Assembly: GCA_902490005.1 (NCBI GenBank)
Contig: CABUCM010000003.1
Coordinates: 1 to 64,000, forward strand
From: an uncultured Ruminiclostridium sp.
GTDB lineage: Bacteria > Bacillota > Clostridia > Oscillospirales > Acutalibacteraceae
Direction of reading: 5' to 3'
DNA length: 64,000 bases
Each line of letters begins with the position of its first letter. Position 1 is the first letter of the stretch. Below are positions 7,888 through 16,818 of this stretch, piece by piece. The translations under genes were made by a program, and so were the position numbers. The notes under the pieces were generated by a model. That model made no database searches. It had not been told where the DNA came from and saw only the letters and a list, made by a program, of their open reading frames with translations.

Positions 7888-8433
7888 TTACCCTAAAGGG
7901 TCCACCTTCACAGGTCCGCTAGGCTTGTTCTCCACACAAAACACCAAGTGAGGCATTTCCATGCCGTAATACTGTTTGATCTGTTTTCCGCATACCCGCA
8001 TACCGTTTCGCTGGGCAACTTTTTGAGACGGCAGGTTATTGTCCCGAATGATAGAATACACCCGGGACAGCCTCAGCGTCTCAAAGGCATACTTTTTGCA
8101 GCCCTTTGCCGCTTCGGCGGCATAGCCCCTGTGCCAATACGCCTTTTGAAACAGATATCCAATCTCCGGCACCCGCCGGCCGTCCCAATCCTGCATGGTA
8201 AGGCCGCATTGTCCGATGAATTGACCGGTCTCCTTAAGAATAACAGCCCATAGGCCAAAACCGTCCTCTTCATAGCGCGATAGCTGCCGTTCCAGCCATT
8301 CGGTCACTTCCCCATCGCTGAAGGCGTGCTCATAAGCGTACATCACCTCGGGATCCTGCAAAATCCGGCATAAGCCTTGAAAATCTTCCCTGGTCAGTTT
8401 TCTGGCAAAGAGCCGTTCTGTCTCAAAAATCAT
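7888..8433 (-). CDS. GNAT N-acetyltransferase, RimJ/RimL type
   Basis: A 181-residue acetyltransferase of the ribosomal-protein-alanine acetyltransferase-like branch. It begins MIFETERLFARKLTREDF, the family's opening strand, has GYLFQKAYWHRGYAAEAAKG with the acetyl-CoA pyrophosphate loop (about 112-131), and VYSIIRDNNLPSQKVAQRNG, the usual N-x-x-S-x-x-V-x-x-x-x-G helix. Its start overlaps the AlkD-like stop by four bases, so it is translationally coupled to the repair genes. The substrate is unknown. Confidence 0.88.
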   Translation of the reverse strand: MIFETERLFARKLTREDFQGLCRILQDPEVMYAYEHAFSDGEVTEWLERQLSRYEEDGFGLWAVILKETGQFIGQCGLTMQDWDGRRVPEIGYLFQKAYWHRGYAAEAAKGCKKYAFETLRLSRVYSIIRDNNLPSQKVAQRNGMRVCGKQIKQYYGMEMPHLVFCVENKPSGPVKVDPLG

Positions 8434-9146
8434 CCTTGCTCCTCTCCCCGGCGCTCCCGCTTCATGGCGCGGAACATTTCTTTTATCTTGGCATCTGTTG
8501 TTAAAGACTCAATTATCTTTTGCAGCGCCTTTTCATAAGTGAACCGATCCAAGCGGCAGCGTTTTAAATAATCCAGCGTTTCTTTGGGAAATTCCCGATA
8601 GCAGATGGAAACCGCCCAAGCTACCGCCATTTTGACATAATAGGAATCCGAAGTAATTCCATCGAAAAAAACGAAAGCCTGCGGTAAGTAAGGTTTCTGG
8701 ATAAAATAAAAAATCAGCATCACCACCGCAAAACGGACGTAATACTCCCGTTGATCTTCAAACATCGGCTGTAAAAATCCCCACATCGCTTCTGGGTATT
8801 CCCGGGCGATTTTCAGGGAACTGCAAAAGCTGTCGCAAACCGACCAGTTATCAATTTTAGGCAAAAAGCTTTCAATCAGCGGGAAAAGCGTATTCGGTTC
8901 CCCTTTCAGGTTGCCGATTACCATCCCCTGAAGCATAATTTCTTCAAAGGAATCACACCTGGCGTTCCTGAGATAGCCCTCAGGATCCTTCCTGGCCATT
9001 TCCCGGGCAATCTTTCTCAGCTTCGGCAAGCGCACCCCTAACAGAAATCCTGGAGCCAAGCCGGGAATCAAGGAACTGGAAAACTTCCGGAAATCCGGCT
9101 CAGCCAAATCTTCCAGCAATTTTCGGATTTCATCATTTTGGGTCAT
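8430..9146 (-). CDS. DNA alkylation repair protein (AlkD-like HEAT-repeat glycosylase)
   Basis: A 238-residue all-helical HEAT-like repeat protein of the AlkD/AlkC family, which removes N3/N7-alkylated purines without base flipping. Typical blocks are GVRLPKLRKIAREMAR, CDSFEEIMLQGMVIG, the IDNWSVCDSFCSSLK helix with the conserved Trp/Asp pair, and YYVKMAVAWAVSICY. It overlaps the upstream ogt stop by four bases and the downstream GNAT start by four bases. Context with ogt supports an alkylation-damage role. Confidence 0.87.
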   Translation of the reverse strand: MTQNDEIRKLLEDLAEPDFRKFSSSLIPGLAPGFLLGVRLPKLRKIAREMARKDPEGYLRNARCDSFEEIMLQGMVIGNLKGEPNTLFPLIESFLPKIDNWSVCDSFCSSLKIAREYPEAMWGFLQPMFEDQREYYVRFAVVMLIFYFIQKPYLPQAFVFFDGITSDSYYVKMAVAWAVSICYREFPKETLDYLKRCRLDRFTYEKALQKIIESLTTDAKIKEMFRAMKRERRGEEQG

Positions 9147-9610
9147 CGTTTTTTATTTTCCAATTTCAGCAGAAACTGTTTCCTTTCTAAGCCTCCGGCA
9201 TAACCTGTCAGGCCGCCGTCTTTTCCAACAACCCGGTGACAGGGAATCAAAATCCAAATTGGATTATTGTGGTTTGCCATTCCCACAGCACGGTAAGCCT
9301 TGGGTTTTCCCACTTCCTCAGCGATCTGCCGATAGGTTCTGGTTTCGCCATAAGGGATATTCTCCAACGCCTTCCAGACAGAACGCTGGAAGGGAGTTCC
9401 CTTCGGCGCCAGAGGAACGGTAAAGTCTTTCCTCCCGCCGGAAAAATATTCCTTCAATTCCGCGGCCGTTTGCCGCAAAACAGGGGTTTCCTCTGATATT
9501 GCCGAAAAAGACGGTTCGCCGTCGAGAAAAAACAGATTTGTTACCAGCCCCGCTTCTTCCATAATCACGATCTTTCCGATTTCAAAAGGATAGACAGCAT
9601 ATTTTTTCAT
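9143..9610 (-). CDS. ogt: methylated-DNA-protein-cysteine S-methyltransferase
   Basis: Suicide repair of O6-alkylguanine by transfer to cysteine. The C-terminal domain has PFQRSVWKALENIPYGETRT, then MANHNNPIWILIPCHRVVGK with the active-site cysteine in PCHRV (about residue 119) and GYAGGLERKQFLL. I chose the ATG at 9610 (MKKYAVYPF). The frame is open for 53 codons further upstream, but that extension lies inside the tandem repeat at 9651-9880 and is not homologous to Ogt. 155 residues is normal. It is the first gene of a three-gene operon with the AlkD-like and GNAT genes. Confidence 0.92.
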   Translation of the reverse strand: MKKYAVYPFEIGKIVIMEEAGLVTNLFFLDGEPSFSAISEETPVLRQTAAELKEYFSGGRKDFTVPLAPKGTPFQRSVWKALENIPYGETRTYRQIAEEVGKPKAYRAVGMANHNNPIWILIPCHRVVGKDGGLTGYAGGLERKQFLLKLENKKR

Positions 9611-9650
9611 GGCATTTCCCTTGTTCCCCAAATTTTCTTTTCGATACCTT

Positions 9651-9880
9651 AACCACAGGCCGGCACAGCCTGCGTCTTGTATGAAAAATGACTGCCGTTT
9701 TTCGTACATAGTCAAATGCTCTCTCAGCCATCGGCGTGAGGTTATTATACCATAACAACAGGCTGGCACAGCCTGCGCCTTACATGAAAAACGCTTGCCG
9801 TTTTTCGTACATGGTCAAATGTTCTCTCAGCCATCGGCGGCTCTGCCGCCGCTTATGGCGTGAGGTTATTATACCATAAA
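9651..9880. repeat. two-copy degenerate tandem repeat upstream of ogt
   Basis: Unit A (about 9651-9753) and unit B (about 9754-9880) match closely along their length. Unit B has about 20 extra bases near 9841-9860, themselves a small CGGCGG/CCGCCG hairpin. Each unit holds a short hairpin around CAGGC/GCCTG, an A/T hairpin around GAAAAACG, and ends in the minus-strand box TATAAT (9744-9749 and 9868-9873), so a unit may act as a mobile promoter cassette for ogt. No transposase or coding function is visible. Confidence 0.7.
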
Positions 9881-9894
9881 ACAAGCTCCCCCGC

Positions 9895-9928
9895 AAAAGA
9901 GGCCACAGGGATGATTCATCCTGTGGCC
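9895..9928 (-). terminator. terminator after the GH32 gene
   Basis: Stem GGCCACAGG/CCTGTGGCC with a 10-base loop, followed on the minus strand by TCTTTT. It lies seven bases past the GH32 stop. Confidence 0.75.
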
Positions 9929-9934
9929 TTTGAT

Positions 9935-11608
9935 TCACCAAGCGCTGTTTACCAGACGCACCTGCGCGTTTTCTAAAATATCCTCGTCAAAGCGAGCCGC
10001 AAACTGTCCCTCTTTGCTGTGATGATAAAACAGCTTCGTGCCGGCGCCTTCCCCGTCGTTTAGATACACCTCTACCAGCCTTCTGTCCACAAAGATCTCG
10101 ATCTCGGTGACCTTTTCCACATCCGACGTAAAGCCGATGGCCTCCGACTTGACGCCTTTCGTTTTCAGTTCCGTTACCCCATTCCTGCACACCAGGTGAA
10201 TGGACCGATCCTCCTCTTCCCCCAGAAGTATGGAGAAATCTCCAGGCCTGCTCAGAGAAAGTTTGGCCCAATAGCTGTTGCCTGGTACGGTACAGGAAAT
10301 TTCACGTTTTCCGTTTTCTTCTAAAACTGTCTCCCCCAATAAGGAATACACTTCCTCCACCGGCTTCTGATACAGCCGGCCGCCTTTTACGTGAAGCTCT
10401 CTGGGCAAACCCATACTGCCATATGCGCCGTTTTCCGCGAAAACATGCTCCTCATAATTATCGCAGATCCAGCCGATGGCAATCCTGCGGTTCTCATGCT
10501 CGAAGGACTGAATGGCATAAAAATTGGTGCCAAAATCGTAAATCCGTTTGCTCTCAACACAAAGTTCGCCGCCGTCTTTACGTTCCCCAATATAATACCA
10601 TTCTGTCTGCCGTCTGCCGTCAGGCAGCACCAGTTTCCACGCGCAGCCCACCGCCACCGTTTTGCCGTCCAGATAAAATAAATCAGGACATTCGAAACAG
10701 CCGCCGATATTGGGGTCCGCCTCCTGAACCACCGGCCCGTCATAAACCCAATTTTTCTGATCCCGGGAGTGGAACAGCAGCATCGCGGCTCCGCCGGAGA
10801 TTCCAGAACCAACCACCATTTGATACAAGCCGTTTTCCACAAAAACCTTAGGATCCCTGAAGTCCTGTGAAATCTCATAGCTGGGCTTCACCCGCAGCAC
10901 GGTCTCCTCCGGGGAAAAATGAAGCAGGTCGCCGCTGGTCACCCGGGTCTGGTATTCCATCTTGGTGCGTTCATGGGTTGGGCTGAAATGGCGGGTGATA
11001 AACAAAGAGACCTGATCCCCCTCCACCAGAGCCGAGCCGGAAAAGGCCCCGCCTAAAAACTCCGGATAATCGTCTAATTCCGGCTGAGGCGCCAAAACCA
11101 CCGGAAGATAGGTCCAATGAATTAAATCCCTGCTGACCGCATGGCCCCAGTGCATATTGTCCCATCCCTGAGAGGCAGGATTCATCTGATAAAACATGTG
11201 GTAGTACCCCTGGAACCAACAAAGGCCGTTGGGATCGTTCATCCAGTTCTTATAGGTCTGAAAATGATACTGTTCCCGGTAAGGAGTATCAAAAAAGCGG
11301 TTCAGGTTTTCTTTGGAATAGGAAACGATGTCCTGATCTTGGAATTCCAAAAACCGGACGCCCTCTTCCAAGATATTTTCATTTCCGCTTAAGTAGCAGT
11401 ATACCGGCGCGGCGTTTTCCAACACCACTTCATAACGCTGGCCTTTTTCCAAACTAAATTTCAGCCAGGCCGCATGGCATTTGCCGGCCGGCTGGGTAAA
11501 CAGCGCGCCATCTGGTAATTTTCTCACGCCTACGCTGCCCTTTTCTCCCTCTTTGGTTTTGGCGAAAATTTCAAGGCAAGTATACTGGTCCGCTGAAAAG
11601 CATAGCAT
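9935..11608 (-). CDS. glycoside hydrolase family 32 (beta-fructosidase)
   Basis: Hydrolyses beta-fructosyl linkages (sucrose, inulin- or levan-type oligosaccharides). The five-blade propeller signatures are intact: WMNDPNG at about 122-128 (nucleophile Asp125), RDPKVF at 251-256 (transition-state Asp) and ECPDLF at 306-311 (acid/base Glu306); the C-terminal beta-sandwich follows from about 430. No signal peptide is seen, so it probably acts in the cytoplasm on imported sugar. The first 100 residues form an extra N-terminal region before the propeller. It is the last gene of a four-gene strand with the YesM/YesN pair and the lipoprotein at 11646. Confidence 0.93.
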   Translation of the reverse strand: MLCFSADQYTCLEIFAKTKEGEKGSVGVRKLPDGALFTQPAGKCHAAWLKFSLEKGQRYEVVLENAAPVYCYLSGNENILEEGVRFLEFQDQDIVSYSKENLNRFFDTPYREQYHFQTYKNWMNDPNGLCWFQGYYHMFYQMNPASQGWDNMHWGHAVSRDLIHWTYLPVVLAPQPELDDYPEFLGGAFSGSALVEGDQVSLFITRHFSPTHERTKMEYQTRVTSGDLLHFSPEETVLRVKPSYEISQDFRDPKVFVENGLYQMVVGSGISGGAAMLLFHSRDQKNWVYDGPVVQEADPNIGGCFECPDLFYLDGKTVAVGCAWKLVLPDGRRQTEWYYIGERKDGGELCVESKRIYDFGTNFYAIQSFEHENRRIAIGWICDNYEEHVFAENGAYGSMGLPRELHVKGGRLYQKPVEEVYSLLGETVLEENGKREISCTVPGNSYWAKLSLSRPGDFSILLGEEEDRSIHLVCRNGVTELKTKGVKSEAIGFTSDVEKVTEIEIFVDRRLVEVYLNDGEGAGTKLFYHHSKEGQFAARFDEDILENAQVRLVNSAW

Positions 11609-11645
11609 AGCAAATGTTCCTTTCCTTATGAAATTAATTTAGAAA

Positions 11646-13313
11646 TTACGATTCTTTTTCCCACAGCGCGAGGCGTTTGATCGCCTGCTGGGTCATCTTA
11701 GCCTCCAGCTGAGGCGCTCCGCTTTCGCCTAGCGCGGACAAAAACGTCTCCCATTTCAGGTCAAACTCATCTGGATCCGCTAAAATCAAACTCTTTATAT
11801 TCTCTCGTATCAGCTGCTTGCATGCCTGATAAATTTTTTGGAATTCCCGCTCTATGGGAAGCTGAAGCGTGCTCAGGTCGGAATAACGCAGCGAGTATTC
11901 CTCGCTGCCAGCCCAATACAGTTCCTCCCAGCAGGTAAAGCCGTAATGCTCCAAGACCTCTTTCTCCACCCGGGAATAGCTTTCTATGGTTTGCTCCTTG
12001 GTATGAGGGGAATAAGGGTTCCCGTCAGAGTCCACCGGGGAACTCCAGTAAGAAGGCCAAACCTCGGAATAAGCGTTGATGCCTACCTGCTGCCGGTAGG
12101 TAGGATCCATATAAAATTTCTGCCAGACGGAATTGATTACCGTTCGCGTGCCGTTTTCCATCTGATATTGCTTTCCTTCGATGCCCCAATTTAAAAGGAC
12201 CTGCCCCTCATCGCTGCACAGATAATCCACAAATTGGATAAACCGTTCCGGATTCCGGCAGGTTTTGGTAACGGCAAAACCCATGTTCCCTCCGGAAAAT
12301 CCCGTTTCATTCACCTTAGCGTAGGTTTGGTCCTCCGTCAGCGTCAAAGGGTAAAATCCATAGGTCCTGGTATCCATTCCCAAGGAGCGAAGAACCGAAT
12401 GGGGGTATTGCATCCAATCATAATCCTCCGCCAGCCCTAGAACCTGGCCTGAGCAAATTTTCTGAATATAAAAATTCTGATTTTGTACAAAGCTTTCCGG
12501 GTCCAAAAGGCCTTCATGGTACATATGGTTCAGCCAGCGAATGTATTCTTTTTCTTCATCCCGCTGGATGTGAAACCGAACCATATTGTTCTGATCCACG
12601 TACCAGTCTCCCTGATAAGGAAGTCCGGTGGAAACTACGGCGGGCTCCATGACCGTACGCTCAAACCCCTGTTCGTCGAACAGTAAAGATAACCCGATGG
12701 TTTCCAAGCCATAAATCTTAGGGCTTTGCGCCTTATATAAGCGGATGGCGGCCTCGAAATCCGCCAGTGTGTTCATTTTGGGATACCCCAACTGCCGCGC
12801 CGCCGAATTTTGCAGCTGAAAGCCGTGCAGCTTGAACTCATCCGATCCAGTATTCCCCGCGCCTAGGGTGTAAATATGAGGATCCTTTTCGCTCCATTCC
12901 AGCCGGTAAAACATATCTCCATACATCTTTTTAATATTAGGCCCGTAGTCTTCAATTAAATCATCCAATTGAAGATATGCCCCCGCCTGATATAAAATAT
13001 TGTGGTAGATGCCGGCATTGATCACGTCGGGATAATCCCGGCTGGCGGTGAGCAGCTGCAGTTGGTCGCTGATCTCCCCCGCAACATATTCGATTTCCAA
13101 GGTAACTCCGGTTTTCTCTTCAAGCACCAGATTGATGTCGCTGTCGGAAATCTGGTTCTGGCTCCAGGGCCCATCAATGCACAGCACCCGAAAGGTCACT
13201 GGCTCCCCTCTGCTCTCCGAAGCCGGTACATCAGCCTCAGCTTCCGAACCGCAGCCAGCCGAAAACAGCAGCCCCGCGCATAAAAGCCCCGCAAGGATCT
13301 TTCTAACGGCCAT
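11646..13313 (-). CDS. extracellular solute-binding lipoprotein (large YtcQ/LplA type)
   Basis: A binding protein of about 555 residues. The N-terminus is a lipoprotein signal (MAVRKILAGLLCAGLLFSAG then Cys, about residue 21), followed by an acidic linker and ITGVTLE-type type-1 binding-protein fold (EEKTGVTLEIEYVAG). The length fits the LplA/YtcQ class of oligosaccharide-binding proteins, which normally sit beside two permeases (LplB/YtcP). None is adjacent here. The ATG at 13313 has GGAGGG upstream; the GTG at 13331 lies before that site. It sits between YesN and GH32, so it probably captures fructooligosaccharides. Confidence 0.85.
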   Translation of the reverse strand: MAVRKILAGLLCAGLLFSAGCGSEAEADVPASESRGEPVTFRVLCIDGPWSQNQISDSDINLVLEEKTGVTLEIEYVAGEISDQLQLLTASRDYPDVINAGIYHNILYQAGAYLQLDDLIEDYGPNIKKMYGDMFYRLEWSEKDPHIYTLGAGNTGSDEFKLHGFQLQNSAARQLGYPKMNTLADFEAAIRLYKAQSPKIYGLETIGLSLLFDEQGFERTVMEPAVVSTGLPYQGDWYVDQNNMVRFHIQRDEEKEYIRWLNHMYHEGLLDPESFVQNQNFYIQKICSGQVLGLAEDYDWMQYPHSVLRSLGMDTRTYGFYPLTLTEDQTYAKVNETGFSGGNMGFAVTKTCRNPERFIQFVDYLCSDEGQVLLNWGIEGKQYQMENGTRTVINSVWQKFYMDPTYRQQVGINAYSEVWPSYWSSPVDSDGNPYSPHTKEQTIESYSRVEKEVLEHYGFTCWEELYWAGSEEYSLRYSDLSTLQLPIEREFQKIYQACKQLIRENIKSLILADPDEFDLKWETFLSALGESGAPQLEAKMTQQAIKRLALWEKES

Positions 13314-13336
13314 AGCCAGCCCTCCTTTCACTTGCC

Positions 13337-14899
13337 TTATTTATTATTCTCTTTATGAAAATTAGAAGGAAGGGCGTTAAAATACTTTTTGAATTTCATG
13401 TTAAAATAATCCAAATCCTGATACCCGACCTGATTTGCCACCCGATAAACCTTCTCCCCTTGATTAAGGAGCTCCTTGGCTTTTTCCATGCGCACCGAGG
13501 TAACATAATCATTATAACTCATCCCGGTGCTGGATTTAAAGAGCTTTCCAAAATAAGCCACGTTATAATGGAAAATCTTCGATAGGTTTTTCAAGGTTAA
13601 GTCGGAATTATAATTAGCTTCAATATACTCCTTCATTTTCCGAATCACATCCCCCTGCTGGTTGGAATTCAGCTTTTCGGCGATCTGAGTCAGCTTATCT
13701 GAAAAGAAGCTATTGATGCTCTGCAGATGGGAAAGCCGGCTGATCTGAAGGATCACTACATCTACCATTCCCTCCTGCTTAAAAATCTCCTCCGACTGAA
13801 TTTTCAACAGGTACATCACCGACACATAGGTGCTGACATAGCGGATACGGATCTGCTCCAGGTCATATCCGCTTTCCACGCACCGATCACCAAGATTTTC
13901 TAACAAAAGGGCGATCCCCGGCAAGTCGTTTCCGCACACCGCCACACACAGGTTCTCGGCGATTTTGCGAAAGTCCATCTGCTCTTTTTGACTGGTGGCG
14001 TTGGTTTTCCCCTGCTCATAGGGATTTCCCACCTCGTCGATCAGAACGATTTCCTCATATGGGAAAATAAATTGATGATCGATATAGTAAGCAGCGGCAT
14101 AATACGCCTGATTGATCTGCTCTATCTCTCTCAAGGGCCGGCTGACCACCAAAGGCTGGACGTAGTTGGGGATTTTCCGAAGCTTTTCATTCAAATCCTC
14201 CAAAAGGCGCATTTTCCCCTGTTCAAAAATGACGTCTCTGGTTAAAACCACAAAATGATTGTTCAGCGTAAAGACAAAGCCAATATTATTTTTGGTGAAA
14301 TCTTTGAGTTTCTCCAAAACCATTTCATCGGCTTCCCCCTTGGTCTGCTCTACCAAAATCAACTGATAATGCTTCCAAGGCAGCTGAAAGCCATAGACCG
14401 CGTTTGCCGCGTCGATAAACTCATCATCTACAGCGCCATAAACCAGCTTGGTGATGACCTGCTCCATGGAAATGGAAAAATATTTATTATGGAAATACTC
14501 CTTGCGGCGCTGAAGAATTTCTTCCCGCGCCTCTGAAATAATTTTAATCAGTTCTTTTTCGTCAATCGGTTTTAAAATATAGGACTTTGCCCCTAGCTGC
14601 AGCGCCTTTTGCGCGTATTCAAACTCGGCGTAACCGGTCAGCAGGACAAACTCGCTTTCAAAATAGTTTTCTTTCAGCCTGGTCATCATTTGCAGGCCGT
14701 CTGCGATGGGCATTTTAATATCAGTAATAATCAAGTCCGGCTGATAGGCTAGCGCTTTTTGATAGCCGTCCTCGCCGTCCGCGGCATCACAGCAGACGGT
14801 ATAGCCGTACTCCTTCCAGTCGATAATCGCTCTCAAGCCCCGACGAATCATTTCCTCGTCATCCACAATCATGACTTTTAACAATTCGCTTTTACTCAT
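13337..14899 (-). CDS. YesN-type response regulator with AraC output domain
   Basis: The N-terminal receiver domain has VMIVDDEEMIRRGL, phospho-acceptor Asp in PDLIITDIKMPIADG (about residue 55) and SYILKPIDEKEL. A long central helical region follows, and the C-terminus holds two helix-turn-helices of the AraC type (LKNLSKIFHYNVAYFGKLFK and YRVANQVGYQDLDYFNMKFK). It controls sugar-uptake genes with the cognate kinase, whose stop it overlaps by four bases. About 520 residues is standard. The neighbouring lipoprotein and GH32 genes are the likely targets. Confidence 0.92.
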   Translation of the reverse strand: MSKSELLKVMIVDDEEMIRRGLRAIIDWKEYGYTVCCDAADGEDGYQKALAYQPDLIITDIKMPIADGLQMMTRLKENYFESEFVLLTGYAEFEYAQKALQLGAKSYILKPIDEKELIKIISEAREEILQRRKEYFHNKYFSISMEQVITKLVYGAVDDEFIDAANAVYGFQLPWKHYQLILVEQTKGEADEMVLEKLKDFTKNNIGFVFTLNNHFVVLTRDVIFEQGKMRLLEDLNEKLRKIPNYVQPLVVSRPLREIEQINQAYYAAAYYIDHQFIFPYEEIVLIDEVGNPYEQGKTNATSQKEQMDFRKIAENLCVAVCGNDLPGIALLLENLGDRCVESGYDLEQIRIRYVSTYVSVMYLLKIQSEEIFKQEGMVDVVILQISRLSHLQSINSFFSDKLTQIAEKLNSNQQGDVIRKMKEYIEANYNSDLTLKNLSKIFHYNVAYFGKLFKSSTGMSYNDYVTSVRMEKAKELLNQGEKVYRVANQVGYQDLDYFNMKFKKYFNALPSNFHKENNK

Positions 14900-16629
14900 G
14901 ACAACACCCCCGGTAAACATATCTTTACAACAGTGCCCTGATTATATTCACTTTCAATTTTCAAGCCGTATTCCGGGCCGTAATGGAACCGTATTCTTTG
15001 ATGAACGTTTCTCAGGCCAATATGGGTAGCAGTGGAGCCTAGAGGAACCTCTAAACGCTGCCGCAGCTCTTGAAGCTTTTCCTGTGTCATGCCAACGCCG
15101 TCGTCGGCCACCTCTAAAACAAGCTGATTTTCCTGGAAATATGCTTTTAAAGCAATGCTGGTTTTCTGCCGCTGCTCCTCCATTCCGTGAATAATGGAAT
15201 TTTCCACAATGGGCTGCAGTATATAAGGAATTACCTTATAGCCGTTGCTGACCGCATCCATGTCAATATTATATTGAAGCCGCTTTCCATACCGGAAGCT
15301 CTGAATTTTCAAATAGCTTTCCGCGGTGGCGATCTCATCCTTCAGTAAAATCTCCACGCTGTTGATTTCAATGCTGCTGCGCAGCAATTTTCCTAATAGC
15401 TTGACCATTTCCGCGCTTTCTCTGGCGCCTTCCACTAAGGCGCTCATGCGGATGCTCTCTAGGGTATTGAATAAAAAGTGCGGATTGATCTGGCTGACCA
15501 GCATTTTAAACTGGATATCCTTTTGCTGCAGCTGCATCTCAGATTTTTGCTTTTCCGCGGTTTTTACCGCGGCGATCAGGTCCTGCAGCTTTCCGGCCAT
15601 GACTTCTAAATCCTGTGACAGCTGGCCGATCTCGTCGTTCCCCTTGATCTCCACCAGATTGTTAAACACACCGGAAGCCACCATATGAACATTTTCACTG
15701 ATCTGGGAAATTCGATAGCAGAGAAAATAAGTGATGATAAAAATAATAATGCAGGAGATCAAAACGCTGGCAAAGATAATCAGAATCGCGATCTGTTCTA
15801 CGCTTTGCACATTCTTTAATATGTTTTCCACCGGGAATACGGAAACGATTTTGAACTCTCCCACGTCGTTAACGCTGGAAAATGAGCTGGTGATCAGGCG
15901 GTATTCCACCCCATTGTCCGCCACAAACTGGTCCACCGGCGTACGCTTGCCTTCCACTTCTTCCACACTGGCCTTCAAGCTTTGGGAGGCTTTAGTCCCG
16001 ATGGCCTCTTTGTAATTGGTCATTAAAAAACTGTCAAAATTTTCCTGTTCCAAAATCCGAAGCAGGGCCCGGTTACTGATATAAATCTTCACCACGCCCA
16101 TAAATTCACCATCATAGTTATAAAGGGAACGAATCAGCGCCAGCCTGGAATCGCCATAGCTTTCATCGCTCATATACCACCACTGAACCTTGCCGTTATT
16201 CCGTTTCGCCTGGGAATACCACAGGGAATGCAGGTCTTTGGGCCCCGGACTGATAAAGTGCCCGGAATTCAGCAGGGTATCGTTTTGGACATAAAACTTA
16301 ATCACGTCAATTTCCGGATAGGTATTTTCATACTCCTGAAAGGTCTGATAATCATTCAGCGCCTTGATACATTCCAAAGGGGATTCAAACTGAGTTGTGG
16401 CAATCTGGTAAAGCTCCTCATCCACGCAAAGCTGGTTGGAAACCTCATTGACCGTGGCTAGAAGTTCCTTAATACGCTCTTCCACACGGGCCGAGCTATC
16501 CCGAGCCTCTTGAATCGCTTTATCCATGGTCGTTTCCCTAAGCCAGCCGGTCATAATCATGCCGAACACAATGATCGGGATCAGGGTTACACATAAATAA
16601 GAGATCAACAGCTTGACCCGGATACTCAT
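14896..16629 (-). CDS. YesM-type sensor histidine kinase
   Basis: Membrane sensor partnered with YesN. It has two membrane segments (about residues 6-27 and 275-300) bracketing an extracytoplasmic Cache-like sensor, a HAMP region, a His_kinase domain with INPHFLFNTLESIRMSAL (phospho-acceptor His) and an ATPase domain with VIPYILQPIVENSIIHG and VADDGVGM. The start is uncertain: MSIRVKLL at 16629 has only a distant GGTGGAG, and in-frame GTG/TTG codons a few codons upstream are possible. The four-base overlap with the regulator indicates coupling. Confidence 0.9.
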   Translation of the reverse strand: MSIRVKLLISYLCVTLIPIIVFGMIMTGWLRETTMDKAIQEARDSSARVEERIKELLATVNEVSNQLCVDEELYQIATTQFESPLECIKALNDYQTFQEYENTYPEIDVIKFYVQNDTLLNSGHFISPGPKDLHSLWYSQAKRNNGKVQWWYMSDESYGDSRLALIRSLYNYDGEFMGVVKIYISNRALLRILEQENFDSFLMTNYKEAIGTKASQSLKASVEEVEGKRTPVDQFVADNGVEYRLITSSFSSVNDVGEFKIVSVFPVENILKNVQSVEQIAILIIFASVLISCIIIFIITYFLCYRISQISENVHMVASGVFNNLVEIKGNDEIGQLSQDLEVMAGKLQDLIAAVKTAEKQKSEMQLQQKDIQFKMLVSQINPHFLFNTLESIRMSALVEGARESAEMVKLLGKLLRSSIEINSVEILLKDEIATAESYLKIQSFRYGKRLQYNIDMDAVSNGYKVIPYILQPIVENSIIHGMEEQRQKTSIALKAYFQENQLVLEVADDGVGMTQEKLQELRQRLEVPLGSTATHIGLRNVHQRIRFHYGPEYGLKIESEYNQGTVVKICLPGVLS

Positions 16630-16679
16630 ATTTTGAAACAACCACTCCACCGCCTTCCGGATAACAGTACTCCACGATT

Positions 16680-16725
16680 GAAAAGGGCCTCCTGCCTGTA
16701 GAAACGAAAAGCAGGCAGGAAGCCC
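16680..16725 (-). terminator. terminator between the glycyl radical operon and yesM
   Basis: A stem of about 14 bp (arms 16685-16698 and 16710-16725, core CCTGCCTG) ends on the minus strand in CTTTTC. The T-tract is short, so some read-through into the YesM gene is possible. Confidence 0.65.
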
Positions 16726-16818
16726 CATCAAAACAAACTGTGATATTATATCAATTAAAGAAATGCATTACAACCCGACAAATTATAGGACTTTTCAACA
16801 TATTTGCCGCTGGGATTT

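Noticed and set aside
9611..9769. 53-residue N-terminal extension of Ogt
   Set aside because: The extension lies in the tandem repeat, lacks Ogt homology, and the ATG at 9610 begins the recognisable protein.
9651..9880. CRISPR-like array
   Set aside because: Only two long imperfect units without spacers of constant size, and no cas genes.
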